64,000 nucleotides of DNA from Uranotaenia lowii (taxonomy: Eukaryota > Arthropoda > Insecta > Diptera > Culicidae): NCBI RefSeq assembly GCF_029784155.1, contig NC_073693.1, positions 153,857,442-153,921,441 on the forward strand. The letters run 5' to 3'. Every line of letters starts with the position of its first letter. Position 1 is the stretch's first letter. Below are positions 10,534 to 21,415 of the stretch, piece by piece. The notes below the pieces were generated by a model. It ran no database searches. It worked only from the letters and a program-made list of their open reading frames with translations, and was not told the DNA's origin. The position numbers and the translations under genes were made by a program.

Positions 10534-10601
10534 GTTTGTTGCTGATGTTTTTTTTTATGAGTCAGACTGGTTTAATAGATAGGTTTTTTTTTGTATTAAA
10601 G
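10534..10601 (+). other. Intron 1 of gag-pol (68 bp, GT-AG, phase 0)
   Basis: Donor AAG/gtttgt and acceptor ttttttttgtattaaag/GAT, with a strong pyrimidine tract. The length is not a multiple of three and the segment contains an in-frame stop. Removing it joins RRMILLK to DLPFADIEAIG in one frame, the expected run from the Gag C-terminal domain into the nucleocapsid. A size of 60-70 bp is typical for insect introns. Confidence 0.82.
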
Positions 10602-11993
10602 GATTTACCCTTCGCGGACATTGAAGCGATTGGTATGACCCAAGAAAGTGTGGATCAGCAGATGGTTGAGATTACTTCGACCCAGTCGGCATCTCGCTCA
10701 GGAGAGAAAATATTTAGCGTTCACCCACAATCTCGGGACCGCCGTGCAGCTCCCAGGAATGACACCAACACCACGTGGCAGATGAAGACATGTTTCAATT
10801 GTGGCCGTACTGGACATTTTTCAACTGCTTCAAAATGCCCAGCTCGCGGGAAAGAATGCCGCAACTGTAAAACACACGGCCATTTCGAGAAGCAATGTCG
10901 TAAACGAAAGTTGCTGCACACAGGACCCTCGGAGAGGAAGCAGGTTCGGGTGATTGAAACCGTCAGCACGGACAACGCTCTACGTGTCGAGCCACTTGAG
11001 AATGAATACAAAGAAAACTCTACGCCGGATAAGGTGTACTACGCCTTTTACTCTGGTAACGAGTCCAATGTGCTTACCTGCGTCGTCGGTGGTATCCCAA
11101 CGCAGATGTTGGTTGATTCTGGCGCTGATGCCAACTTGATTAGTGAGGTGGCGTGGACGAAAATGAAAAAGGACAACGTTGCGGTGTACTCTTCAATGAA
11201 AGGAAGCAATCGGGTGCTGCGGGCGTATGGAAGCAACAATCCTTTGACCATTTTGGGATCCTTCGTTGCAGATATATCAGTGGGTGTTAAGACCGTTCAA
11301 GCTGAATTTCTCGTCGTTAAAGGCGGTCAACGGTGCCTTCTCGGGGACTTGACGGCAAAGCAACTTGAAGTGTTGCATGTTGGACTGCCCGTTAATCGTG
11401 TCGAGATTGCTGCGCGTCCATTCGGAAAGATCAAGGGAATCAAGGCTTACATTCACATGGACCCCGAAGCTGTTCCTGTATTTCAACCTATGCGCCGGAT
11501 CCCTTTGCCGTTGGAGGAGGCTGTCGCCAAGAAAATTGATGAATTACTGAAGCGTGATATCATCGAGGTCAAAAAGGGTCCCACCAGCTGGGTATCTCCT
11601 CTGGTTGTCGTAGGAAAAGCAAACGGCGAACCGCGATTGTGCGTTGATCTTCGGCGAGTGAACGAGGCCGTTCTCCGCGAGCATCACCCGATGCCGGTCG
11701 TTGAGGACTACATTGCGCGATTGGGAAGAGGATCTGTTTGGAGCAAGCTAGATATTCGTGAGGCGTTTCTGCAAATCGAACTAGCAGAAGATTCTCGAGA
11801 CGTTACAACTTTTATGACTAACCGTGGACTATTCCGCTTTAAGCGATTGCCGTTTGGCTTGGTAACGGCACCAGAGCTTTTCCAAAAAGCTATGGACGAG
11901 ATGTTGGCAGACTGTAGCGGAACCTATTGGTACATCGATGACATCATCGTCGAGGGAAAGGACGTCGAAGAACACGATGATCGTCTGGAGAAG
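10602..11993 (+). CDS. gag-pol exon 2: nucleocapsid, protease, RT N-terminal part
   Basis: 464 codons. Two zinc knuckles lie at about 10792-10906: CFNCGRTGHFSTASKC (C-x2-C-x4-H-x5-C) and CRNCKTHGHFEKQC (C-x2-C-x4-H-x4-C); they bind the genomic RNA. The protease has the catalytic LVDSGAD near 11110. The RT begins around 11490 with PMRRIPLPLEEAVAKKIDELL, then LCVDLRRVNEAV and KLDIREAFLQIEL, and reaches the catalytic YIDD near 11932. The exon ends LEK at AAG 11991-11993, followed by the donor gtacat. The frame would stop seven bases later if unspliced. Confidence 0.93.
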
Positions 11994-12137
11994 GTACATT
12001 GATCTGCAGATTATTTGATAAAGCTTTATTTCTTGTTTCTTTTCAATTCTTATATAAAATAAACTAAATTTCTCGAACTTAACTCCTATCGTTATGAAAT
12101 AAATATAACTGGGTCTTAGTAAGTGTTTTGTTTCTAG
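11994..12137 (+). other. Intron 2 of gag-pol (144 bp, GT-AG, phase 0)
   Basis: Donor AAG/gtacat and acceptor gtgttttgtttctag/GTT. The segment is AT-rich, unlike the GC-richer flanking exons, and holds in-frame stops (first at 12000-12002). Removing it joins HDDRLEK to VLSRLKDREVEL, the normal continuation of a Ty3/gypsy RT after the YIDD block. Confidence 0.85.
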
Positions 12138-14288
12138 GTTCTTTCTAGATTGAAGGATAGGGAAGTTGAGCTCAAATGGGAAAAATGTCAACTGCGCGTG
12201 GACGAATTGGAATTCTTGGGGTATCACATCTCCAAACAGGGAATTAGGCCTTCCGAGGCGAAAGTAGCAGCCCTAATGTCATTCCGCGAGCCTCAGAATG
12301 AAGCAGAGGTACGTAGCTTTCTCGGCTTAGCAAATTATCTGAACAGATTTATCCCACACCTTGCTACTATTGATGAACCGTTGCGAAAACTTTTGGTCAA
12401 GAGTACTAAATTCGAATGGGGTACTAGAGAATCCGATTCTTTTCAATCAATCAAAACTGCATTGAGTAACGTGAGTATCTTAGGATTCTATCGAGTAGAA
12501 GACCATACAGCTGTTGTTGCCGATGCCAGCCCTTCTGGGCTAGGAGCTGTTCTACTCCAATTCGACCATGAAAATAAGCCACGCGTCATCAGCTTTTCAT
12601 CCAAATCCTTAACAGAAACCGAACGACGGTACTGTCAAACTGAGAAGGAAGCGTTAGCCGTCGTTTGGAGCGTGGAACGCTTCCAGTACTATCTACTTGG
12701 AAAGAAGTTCGACATTATGACTGACTGTAAGGTTCTTGAACTTCTGTTTTCTAAGCGCTCAAGACCTTGCGCACGCATAGAACGCTGGGTCCTGCGACTG
12801 CAAACATTCGACTACAACATCGTACATGTCTCTGGTGATAAAAACATAGCTGATCCTCTGTCTCGCTTAGCTGTCCAAGAGCCGAAACCTTTCGATACTG
12901 CGGAGGAAATATTCGTTCGTGAAGTAGCCATGCAATCAGCTAATTGTGCAGCACTTACATGGAACGAAATATTGAAGGCTTCAGAGGCCGACAACGATAT
13001 TCTTGAGGTTTTAGATATTCTGAAGGATGGCAATCTACAGAACTTGCCTGTAGAGTATAGGGTAGTTGCCAATGAGTTGTGCAGCTTCCAAGGAGTGCTG
13101 CTACGAAGCGACCGAATCGTTATACCTGTTTCATTGAGGGAAAAAGTACTAACAACAGCTCACGAAGGCCATCCCGGTATCGTGATGATGAAGGGTCACC
13201 TGAGATCCAACGTGTGGTGGCCCAAAATGGACCAGGCAGTGGAACGATTCGTCAAGCGCTGCAGAGGCTGTGCATTAGTTGCTGCACCAGAACCACCAGA
13301 GCCAATGAATCGTAGTCGTCTTCCTACATCCCCTTGGCAAACTCTTGCGCTGGATTTTTTAGGTCCATTACCTGAGGGACAACACTTGTTGGTTGTAGTT
13401 GACTGCTACAGCCGGTACATGGAGGTAGTTGAAATGGAAACAACGACTACGAAAGATGTTATGCGGGAGTTAATGATCATGTTTAGTCGGTATGGCATTC
13501 CATCCTTCTTGAAGGCTGATAACGCGCCACAGATTAGTTCGGATTGTGAGGAATTTCGGGAGTTTTGTTCGACTAACGGAATTAAGCTGCTGAACACCAT
13601 ACCCTACTGGCCTCAATCCAACGGAGAGGTAGAAAGGCAAAATCGGTCGATTTTAAAACGCCTTCGTATCTCACAGGAACTCGGGAAGGATTGGAGAAAC
13701 GAGCTACGGCTGTATTTACTAACATATCATTCCTCCAAGCATCCAACCACAGGAAAATCTCCAGGAGAGTTGATGTTTGGACGTCCGATCAAAAGCAAAC
13801 TACCGACCATTTCAAACTTTCCTGAAGACGGAGAAGTGCGCGAGAGAGATGCTCTCGTCAAAGAAAAGGGGAGAGAGTATAGTGACAGAAAGCGGCATGC
13901 AAAAGAAAGCGATATACGACAGGGGGATGTTGTACTCGCTAAACGGATGCGCAAAGCGAATAAATTGGACACAGAGTTTTCGAACGAAGAGTTCGTAGTT
14001 CAGCGTAAAGAGGGGACTGATACCCTTATACAGTCAAAGCTCACTGGTAAACAATACAGGCGTAGTTCGGCGCACCTGAAGAAGATCGAGGACCAAGAAA
14101 CCATACAGGAGACTCACAGCGATGAACTACGAGATGTTCCGGATCTTATGCCGGCAACGGCTCAACATGAATCCGGACCTATGACGGAAACAGAAAACAC
14201 ACCATCGGAGACAGCATCTTCCCTAAGACCTTCAACTACACGACGAAGGAATGCACCGTCGAAGTACCAAGACTATGTTCCGCATTGA
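12138..14288 (+). CDS. pol exon 3: RT C-terminal part, RNase H, integrase
   Basis: 716 codons plus stop. The RT thumb (CQLRVDELEFLGYHIS) leads into RNase H (VVADASPSGLGAVLL near 12520, TEKEALAVVWSVERF, TDCKVLELLF). The integrase has an HHCC finger (HEGHPG...RCRGCAL, about 13160-13275), a DDE core with LALDFLGPL near 13350, FLKADNAPQ near 13508 and PQSNGEVERQNRS near 13612, and a C-terminal basic region ending near GKQYRRSSAHLKKIE. The spliced gag-pol product would be about 1348 residues. No frameshift or stop was found, so with both introns removed it looks functional. A polyadenylation-like AATAAA lies near 14313. Confidence 0.93.
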   Translation, partial: VLSRLKDREVELKWEKCQLRVDELEFLGYHISKQGIRPSEAKVAALMSFREPQNEAEVRSFLGLANYLNRFIPHLATIDEPLRKLLVKSTKFEWGTRESDSFQSIKTALSNVSILGFYRVEDHTAVVADASPSGLGAVLLQFDHENKPRVISFSSKSLTETERRYCQTEKEALAVVWSVERFQYYLLGKKFDIMTDCKVLELLFSKRSRPCARIERWVLRLQTFDYNIVHVSGDKNIADPLSRLAVQEPKPFDTAEEIFVREVAMQSANCAALTWNEILKASEADNDILEVLDILKDGNLQNLPVEYRVVANELCSFQGVLLRSDRIVIPVSLREKVLTTAHEGHPGIVMMKGHLRSNVWWPKMDQAVERFVKRCRGCALVAAPEPPEPMNRSRLPTSPWQTLALDFLGPLPEGQHLLVVVDCYSRYMEVVEMETTTTKDVMRELMIMFSRYGIPSFLKADNAPQISSDCEEFREFCSTNGIKLLNTIPYWPQSNGEVERQNRSILKRLRISQELGKDWRNELRLYLLTYHSSKHPTTGKSPGELMFGRPIKSKLPTISNFPEDGEVRERDALVKEKGREYSDRKRHAKESDIRQGDVVLAKRMRKANKLDTEFSNEEFVVQRKEGTDTLIQSKLTGKQYRRSSAHLKKIEDQETIQETHSDELRDVPDLMPATAQHESGPMTETENTPSETASSLRPSTTRRRNAPSKYQDYVPH

Positions 14289-14353
14289 TTTTCTGATTTT
14301 GAAACATTATTAAATAAATCTCTTATCGTTAAACTATTTTGCATTTTTATTTC

Positions 14354-14364
14354 AAAGGAGGGAT
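14354..14364 (+). promoter_or_regulatory. Polypurine tract
   Basis: AAAGGAGGGA lies directly before the 3' LTR (one base apart), the expected primer for plus-strand DNA synthesis. Confidence 0.85.
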
Positions 14365-14560
14365 TGTAGTGTATTGACTATTATTCAGGATTGGAATAGT
14401 TCTCTGCACACCTTGCCATATCTACCTTGTATTATGTCATATTGCTACCACCAGCATATACACATACCTTGGCTTGCTGACGGGCGAGCTGTCAGGTAGC
14501 CCGCCACTCGATCGGGGATTAAGTTGCAGACTGCGAAGAAGGACGGACGCGAATCTTACA
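14365..14560 (+). repeat. 3' LTR (196 bp)
   Basis: No mismatch to the 5' LTR was found on reading. It starts TGTAGTG and ends CTTACA, followed by the target duplication GCATG. Confidence 0.95.
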
Positions 14561-14565
14561 GCATG

Positions 14566-16055
14566 TCTATAAATAGGTCAACCGATACATCTCCTGATTG
14601 AATAAACAAATAAACCTATTTGTATATTGATATTTTTTTCATTTCATGCTTACACAAAAATAACTCACAATACTCATATTTATTCAAAACTATGGATGGT
14701 CAGCATCTCTCTAACTCGTCTGCTCATTGTGAAAATTTCGTTTTCTATTTCTGTTTCGAAAGCGCTCTACTTTGTTTACGAACTATACACTCGTAATCGA
14801 GTGCCTCACTAAACCAAGCGCCGAGCGATGTCGGCGCTCGAACAACAACACTGCTGTGAGAGATGGAGAAAGCCCAAACACGGGATTTGGTTTAAAACTC
14901 CAATGACATTGCCTCACTAAAGTGCAAATATATCACCCTTTTTCTATCGCTAGACAACCTTGTCTATGAACACGAGGACCGTTTTCACTGCTCGTTAATT
15001 TGTATGGACGACCGGCGTCTCAACAAAGATGCAAACAAAATATTGCATTAAGATGAAGATTGTAATGGGATATATTCAAGTCGTTCGGAGAGAAATTGCC
15101 AAACTTGTTAGAAACGATAGTGAATAAAATAAAGATGGTTCACCTGTCATATAACCAGTCGATGTAAATCGCAGTGCATTTAGAATTACAGTAGACAAAA
15201 GAGATGTAGTTCATTATTCATGAGGTTCTCTCGGATGTTCATAAAAGACTAGAACCAAATCCTTGTACCACGATTCAGTATCTCAATGGCATTTTATCCG
15301 TATCGAAGTGTATAAAAACCTTTTGTACCCACTATACGTACTCCAGAATCGTTGTGCATCCATGCACGTAAATCAGAACTTCAGTCTCTATCCTTTTTTT
15401 TTCAATGAACGATTATAGTTCCACCTTCTATGAAATCTAGCTGAAAATACGCAGTTTTCCGTACAGACATTTATACCTCCTCAACATTTTTTTTTTCAGT
15501 AGTATTAGATGGGTATATTTTTGTTCAAATATTAAAGTCATTTTAAGACACTTTGCTCTGTGTCTAAAAGCTCGTGAGCCAAAATGTTGGCCTATTCGAA
15601 GTCCTTCCTAACTAATACAAACCCATACAGCATCTCAGAGGAATTTTGCATTTTCCAATATATTTCTGCAGAAATCCAATAATAAATTCAATTAAGTGGT
15701 GCACTGTCATGATACGTTACTAAAATCCTACAACAATCATGATTTTATTTTACCAATTGGTGAGTTAACTTATATAATGAACCATTCAGAACTTTGTGAG
15801 TTGATAATACTATTCTCAACCAATAAGCCGAAGTTTTATTTCTAGTATCGTTGTGCACCAATGAGTGAAAGTATTTTCAAGATGTTTTTCCTTCAAACAT
15901 TCATAATTCGTTTTTTTCATGATTGTAAACCTTAACCAGGTTTATACACATATAGGATTTTTTCTCTTAATTCTCAACATTGTATAAGATTTTTTTTCTC
16001 GTTTTCATTTTTTTATTTTTTATTTTATTTTATTTTTTTTTTTTTTGATTGCCAA
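14566..16055. other. No gene recognised
   Basis: Sequence on the right side of the LTR insertion. It is AT-rich, with only short open frames. No TIR, tandem array or tRNA-like structure was defined. The T-rich run at 15985-16050 borders the tandem repeat that follows. Confidence 0.5.
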
Positions 16056-16059
16056 CCTT

Positions 16060-16580
16060 AAAAGGTCCGTGTTTATACAAACACATAAAGCGGTTCCTTG
16101 AACCCGTGCTAGCGTCAGCTGCACCTCCAATTCGACCTGATAGGCCCGTGTTTGAATAAACACATTTAGCGAACTATATAAGTTCCGTGCCTGACAAAAC
16201 AGCACATATATCCCGACCAATTTGGTCCGTGTTTCAATGAACACATTCAGCGAACTCTTTAAGTTCCGTGCCTGACAAAACAGCACATACATATATCCCG
16301 ACCAATTTGGTCCGTGTTTCAATGAACACATTAAGCGGACTCTTTATGTCCCGTGCCTGACAATACAGCACATATATCCCGACCATTAATGGCCCGTGTT
16401 GTTTCTGCATTCATTTAACAGTCATATAGACCCGTGCCAAGCACATTTAAATCAACATCAATAAGGTCCATGTTCTACAACATTTTCCAATACCTTTTCA
16501 AAATGCTAACACTATCCTAGCTTCCAGTCATGTAGACCAATACCAATCACATTCAAACTAACCTTTAACTAGGTCCGTGT
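16060..16580. repeat. Degenerate tandem repeat, period about 80 bp
   Basis: The motif GGTCCGTGTT (or GGCCCGTGTT) recurs near 16064, 16142, 16224, 16309, 16391, 16465 and 16570. Between motifs the units share 'gaacacattcagcgaactctttaag' type and 'ttccgtgcctgacaaaacagcacatat' type segments. The middle units (16142-16390) are the most alike and the outer ones decay. The minus-strand frame across it is only a by-product of the repeat. Confidence 0.85.
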
Positions 16581-16599
16581 TCACCAACACTTTAAATGA

Positions 16600-17455
16600 T
16601 CAGTAACATTCATGTTTAAGTTTGTCGTCCGCAGATATTACAATAATCAAATCTGCAAGACTCGATGAAACACCTTTCCTCCATTCATTAATCATCGAAA
16701 TTATAAATAACAGTCCTAAATCAGCAGGCAGTAAACGAAAAGGCTATGTCAGATACCACGATGGTGACTTCGAAATATTTGTTTTAATTTTACATTTACA
16801 TATCTGTTTTCTTCTTCGATAACTAGGTCCATTATATTCTAATTCACATTTTCTCGATAACCAGACGCATTATTATGTATCATTAAACTTCAATAGAAAT
16901 CTCTAAATAAATATTTGCAACTTTGATAACAATAAGCTATTCATGAATTTTCAATCGCCTTGTTACATTTGTATGAAACCACTCCGTCTACCAAATCCAA
17001 CAACTTTTTTTCGGAACCAGATGGGAGCCTTCCACGATCTCAGCAGGTTTTTTTTTGTTTTGTTACCTACGGGTATATATTCAAACCAACAAAATAATTT
17101 ATATTTCCGATCAATTCCAACTCTTCCAAAACTGAATCTAATTTTTTTTATAATCGGAAACAACATTAGCTTTAAGGCTACCGTTATTTCAATAAATAAA
17201 TCAAATTTAATTAGCCAACTACCTAATCAGAAAATTGTTGCTACTTACATTCAAATAGGCACATTGCACCAGCGTCCCCGATTCCACAGTCATAATAATG
17301 AGGCAATTGTATTTTCAGTTCAATTGCATTTTCGAAATTCCCATACGGAAAGATTGTTTCGAGATCAAGTCTCCTTACCTTTAGTTGGATCCCATCCTCG
17401 TCGCCAGTTTGTGGTACTTCCACTTCCTGTAATTAGTTGTACTCACCAACTTATA
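16600..17455. other. No gene recognised
   Basis: A frame is open from 16943 to 17482 but is rich in low-complexity residues, lacks a family motif and runs into the MITE end, so it is not called as a gene. Confidence 0.45.
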
Positions 17456-17464
17456 ACACCCAAC

Positions 17465-17936
17465 CTGGGGGAGGAAGACTGAATAAAAAAAGAAAAAAAA
17501 ATTTCAAACGTCAAATTTCTCTCATCAATCTACCGACCAGTGCGAAGGTTCAAAATTTTACTTTTTTATTTAGTAATTTTTAATAAAACTTTTTTCATGC
17601 TGAAAAGCACTTGTTTTGCATAAAACAATGATTTAATTAGGTTTTGCTTTGCTCTGGTAAATTCCTGCATGATCAGGCGTATTATGTCGCTCAAATTTCG
17701 TCAAAGTTTTGAAGCTGATAAATAAAAATGGCTTGATTAATGGTTGTTCTAAAAATATAGCTAAATCTAAATTTAGCACCTAAACAACTGAGTTACATGA
17801 CTCACTACACGAAACTGATCATCGTAAGTTAAAATTTGAACGATTACAAATCTTTTCAACAATTGCTGGCTTTTTGCCGAACAGTAAAAAAACGATGCAG
17901 AAAACGATGCAGCAAATTTCAGTCTTCCTCCCCCAG
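17465..17936. mobile_element. 472-bp hAT-like MITE
   Basis: Perfect 19-bp inverted termini: CTGGGGGAGGAAGACTGAA at 17465-17483 and its complement at 17918-17936. It is flanked by CACCCCAAC on the left and CACCCAAC on the right (17937-17944), an 8-bp target duplication with one extra C. An 8-bp duplication with a C(A/T)GGGG-type terminus fits hAT. There is no coding capacity inside. Confidence 0.83.
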
Positions 17937-18481
17937 CACCCAACTAAAGATATCCCCTGCTGCGGTGCACTTCAGCACTTGTTATTGTACCTTATGTTGT
18001 CTCTTCTCATACCATGGTCTATCTATCATGTCACTGTTGTCGAGTACTGAATATATATTTAAACCACAGTTTATCAATACAGCGGAGCCCGATACCACAA
18101 TAGCTACTAAGCGATAAATTGAGTTTCAAAAACTGGTGTTTTTCTTGCGATTGAAAACACACCTAAGTATTTTAAATCTTTTTGAATGAAAAAGTTTTAT
18201 TTTCACAAAAACATTCATTCACAAAAATTGTTGGAGATCCCGCATAATCAAATATCATACCCTGAATCGTGAATATTATTCTGTTCTGATTACATGAATA
18301 GTGACTATTCCAGTAATCGTTCTTAAATCTTTTAATTTTTAACAAATTTTTCATTTTTTATGTGTCTTCGCTTGGAATGATTGAAAAATATTTTTGAAAG
18401 ATAAGAGCAATAATCCGTAAAATTAAACTCCGAATACATCCGAGTGTGACGTGTGTCTCCGCTGCCAACAAACCAAACAAA

Positions 18482-20109
18482 ATGGCGTGTTTTGGTTGCT
18501 TAAAAGTGTTGGAAAATTCGAAGCTCCTAATTTTTTGCAATTATCAGCTGAAACGTAAGTTTTAAACAATTTTGATAATCATAAACTTCATTTAAAATGT
18601 TTCTTCACCAGGGCTAAGCAGCACCTCCAGCATATCATATAGCGGAAATGGTCCGGAAGTTAAATTTGCCGGTCGAGACCATTCGGACAGAATCAAAAAT
18701 GGGAAATACCGGTGTTGGACATCATAATTATTCGTTTAACTAGAATAAATATGACAAGAAGAAAGTCGTCAATCTTTCCCACGGGGTACTTTCGGATCGG
18801 ATCGCATTAAAAGGAATCTCCGGTGACCCAAAGGATTCTTCCGGACTTATCTTTAAATTGGCAGTAAAAAAGGTAAGTTTCGTTTTTGTTTCGTTTTTCC
18901 TTGAGGTGAGCAGCAATTGCAATGTTCTGGAACCAGCATAATCGAAACTCCGGAATTGCGCAAAATCAATATTTTTGATTTTTTTGAATTTTTTTTTTCA
19001 AGGTTGCTGGTGTTGCAGAATCAGCAGAACGGGTTGGAAAAGGTTTTCTCATTCTATTTGTTATTTACTACTGAAAATTTTTCATCTCAATCTCAAATCT
19101 CAAAAAACCTGAATCTAACACCGTATGGGAAGGCATTATCTCCTATGGCACCATTTATATTTCCGGTTGTACGTTGCAGTGGAATTTGTAAGTGTCCCAA
19201 TGTTTTTTGTTTATGTTATTTTGTTTTCAATTTGTTCTATTTTAGATCTGATACAGTTGTTGGATCAGCGAGATGGTTCGGAAAAAAAACCTGTCTGTCA
19301 TAGAAGACTCGAATTTAGCCCTGAATCGCATATATATAAGAAATATACAGAGAAGCATCGGTCGTTCTCCAATGAAACCTTCGTTTCAAAACGCATATAG
19401 TGAAAACGATGAATCCGGATTAAAAAAAATGTGTACTTCAACTGAATCTGTCGATGGAAAAAGTTCGGTCTCCGGGGCGGCTGGTATTGGAACTAGTGGG
19501 AAATCAATGGCGGAAACAGCTGATTTTAACACAGCCCAGGTGGTAAGTTCCAAACCACTCTCCATTGCCTTGGTCTTGTTGAGTTAAAAAAAATTCTTCT
19601 TTTTGCAGGTGCTACCACCAAATCATCAATCAGAAGCGTCCCCACGCATCACTATCCACTTGTCAGCGAAAGAGACAATCACCACGACAGAAGCTTTCAT
19701 TCCTATCATAAATAACCAAAAAAAGTAAACCAGCTAGCAGCAGCAGCGACCAGTTCTGCAGCTCCGCAATAAGTCAGGTTGAGCTTTTCCTCGTCGAAGA
19801 GGGCCTATTTGATATAACTATTTGCATTACGACACCTATAAGAATATTTGCGAGCAGAGGAGCACAGCAAACAGTGACTATCCGGCTATCAGCAAGGAAA
19901 TAGGATTGTTTTTCTAGGGGATGTACAGCGAGCATCATTTGGGAATGTTCGCTGAGAAGAATGTTTCCCAAGCTCACGGATCAAGATTTCTGCGAGTTGG
20001 GATTCCAGTTACCATTCGAACGGAAAAAGATTCTTCGTGGTTTGCTCAAGTTTCATCGGCAGGCGTGGAACAAACGCAACATGAAACAATTTCGAAAGCA
20101 CAAACTTAA
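18482..20109 (+). pseudogene. Decayed multi-exon gene with a SAM-like segment
   Basis: Several open stretches are bounded by good splice sites: ATG at 18482 (caaaATGG) to a gtaagt donor at about 18555; a donor AAAAAG/gtaagt near 18871; ttttttcaag/GTTGCTGG near 19000; CAGGTG/gtaagt near 19542; tttttgcag/GTGCTA near 19609; and AACTTAA/gtaagt at 20110. Readable peptides include KKVVNLSHGVLSDRIALKG, EDSNLALNRIYIRNIQRS, SAISQVELFLVEEGLFD and RMFPKLTDQDFCELGF with PFERKKILRGLLKFHRQAW. The last two resemble the start and the end of a SAM domain (LTxxDxxELG...RxKIL). Stops and frame changes break the exons, so it looks decayed. I do not recognise the gene; exon pairing is tentative. Confidence 0.45.
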
Positions 20110-20375
20110 GTAAGTTTTCTTAAGACTTTTTTAATTAAATTTATTTACAGAACTTTTGAAGTTATAACTACAAAGGAAAAAATCTTACTCAAATTTATTA
20201 TTTTTCCATTTAAAGCTCTTATACAATCTGATGGAACTAATCGCCAATCATTTGGATCAAGGACCACAAAGCAGTCTCCATTCGTGTTCAACTCCAATAT
20301 ATATTTCTAAGCTAAATTTACGAAAGTTCTGTTTTGGAAAGCATTCTAACAAGAAAAAAACCTGGTTGAAGAAAC
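20110..20375 (+). other. Continuation of the decayed gene region up to the mariner insertion
   Basis: A pyrimidine-rich acceptor (tttatttacag near 20150) and a frame starting MELIANHLDQG at 20231 suggest further decayed exon sequence, but no motif confirms it. The mariner target TA lies at 20376-20377. Confidence 0.3.
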
Positions 20376-20539
20376 TAAAGTCTGCTTCATTTAATATTGG
20401 AACAAATTCTTTTGCTAATTGTGGCGCTCCTAGTGGACGGATTTGGAAACTTTTTTCACCCACGTGTCGGGAAATTCATTACCTTTCACCATGTATTTAT
20501 GTCATAACACCAAACGATAGCATTTTGTAAACAACCGCC

Positions 20540-20578
20540 ATGGAAGCCGAACGGAGAGATCAAATTGTGCACAGTTTT
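20540..20578 (+). pseudogene. DD37E transposase, first 13 codons
   Basis: ATG at 20540 (context ccgccATGG) begins MEAERRDQIVHSF, then the frame is cut by element A. The next codon is at 37360 (CTT, Leu). The same start, MEAARRK, is seen in the second copy at 50534, which supports this ATG. Confidence 0.88.
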
Positions 20579-20770
20579 TTTTTTCCTCTCTTAATTTATG
20601 GCTCAGACCTATCGTTCCATAAAGCCAGGTCTTGTGGATATTTTAGCTGTTATCTTTTGAACAGTATTCGTGTTTATTTTAAAACGACCGTTCATTCCCG
20701 TACAGTGGGGTTAGTGCTCTAAGGTCGGTTTCATGATTCAGAATTCTTAATTGATTTATTTAAAGTATTT

Positions 20771-21165
20771 TCATATATTTCTTTTTGTATTCCGTATGTA
20801 GTCAGATAGTTCTTGGTATTCAACTATGTTTTGTTCTTTTAGAATATCTATTAATGGTTTTTGATTTTCAAGGAAAACATATTTTTTTCTTAAATTGGAG
20901 AAATCTTTGCAATTATATAATATATGATTGATGTTATCTACTGTACCACAATTCTCACAAAGATCTGATCTTATAACATTCCACTTTGCAAGTCTGTCTT
21001 TTGTGGTCATGTGTCCTGACTTCAATCTGCTATAAGAATAATCGTATCAAGTGTTGACAAATCTGTATTGTTGAACCATGGTTTTAAAGATACTGTTTTT
21101 GTGTGTTCAAAATGAAATCTACCTTTGTCTTGTGATTGCTCTTCGTATTTACTTTGCCACTCTTT
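20771..21165 (-). pseudogene. Element A ORF2, C-terminal end with CCHC finger
   Basis: Minus-strand continuation of A's ORF2 after the B insertion: KEWQSKYEEQSQDKGRFHF, then SLKPWFNNTDLSTLDTII, then, after a one-base frameshift near 21035, RLKSGHMTTKDRLAKWN and CENCGTVDNINHILYNC (C-x2-C-x8-H-x4-C), the finger that ends I-type ORF2 proteins. The stop TGA is at 20771-20773. The 3' UTR (about 186 bp) follows to the poly(A). Confidence 0.88.
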
Positions 21166-21415
21166 AAGTAAGTTTCTTGGCATTCGATGTTTTTCGCCGC
21201 GTGGGCTAGACCTGTTTTTCAGCGAGACGTCGAGTTTTCGAGTTTTTACCTCTAAAAATCGGAGAAAAGTGGAAGTATTTTATATTTTCGAAAGTGCGAG
21301 TCAGCTCCGAAGAGCCTGATTGTATTTAACTTTGGCAAAAAGTTTCATTTGGAGTGAAAATATAAGAATTCGCGAAAGGACGCTAGCTAACCCAAAAGTG
21401 AGGTTAGGAGTGGAA

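Larger units (their letters stand above)
9274..14560 (+). mobile_element. Complete Ty3/gypsy-type LTR retrotransposon with two introns
   Basis: 5287-bp element bounded by two 196-bp LTRs that appear identical, flanked by the direct repeat GCATG (9269-9273 and 14561-14565), a perfect 5-bp target duplication. It has a primer-binding site two bases after the 5' LTR and a purine tract just before the 3' LTR. The domain order is gag, protease, RT, RNase H, integrase, which is the Ty3/gypsy order; no env follows. The gag-pol frame is continuous only if two GT-AG segments (10534-10601 and 11994-12137) are removed. LTR identity implies recent insertion. The single gag-pol frame and the integrase style recall the mag/K02A2.6-like lineage, which is an inference. 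Confidence 0.95.

Noticed and set aside
16020..16331. 103-codon minus-strand frame with internal peptide repeats
   Set aside because: The peptide repeats mirror the 80-bp tandem DNA repeat.
16943..17482. 179-codon plus-strand frame
   Set aside because: No family motif, low-complexity composition, and its end lies in the terminus of a MITE.
20771..21025. Separate small gene with a CCHC finger
   Set aside because: It is the C-terminal end of element A ORF2, separated from the rest by element B.
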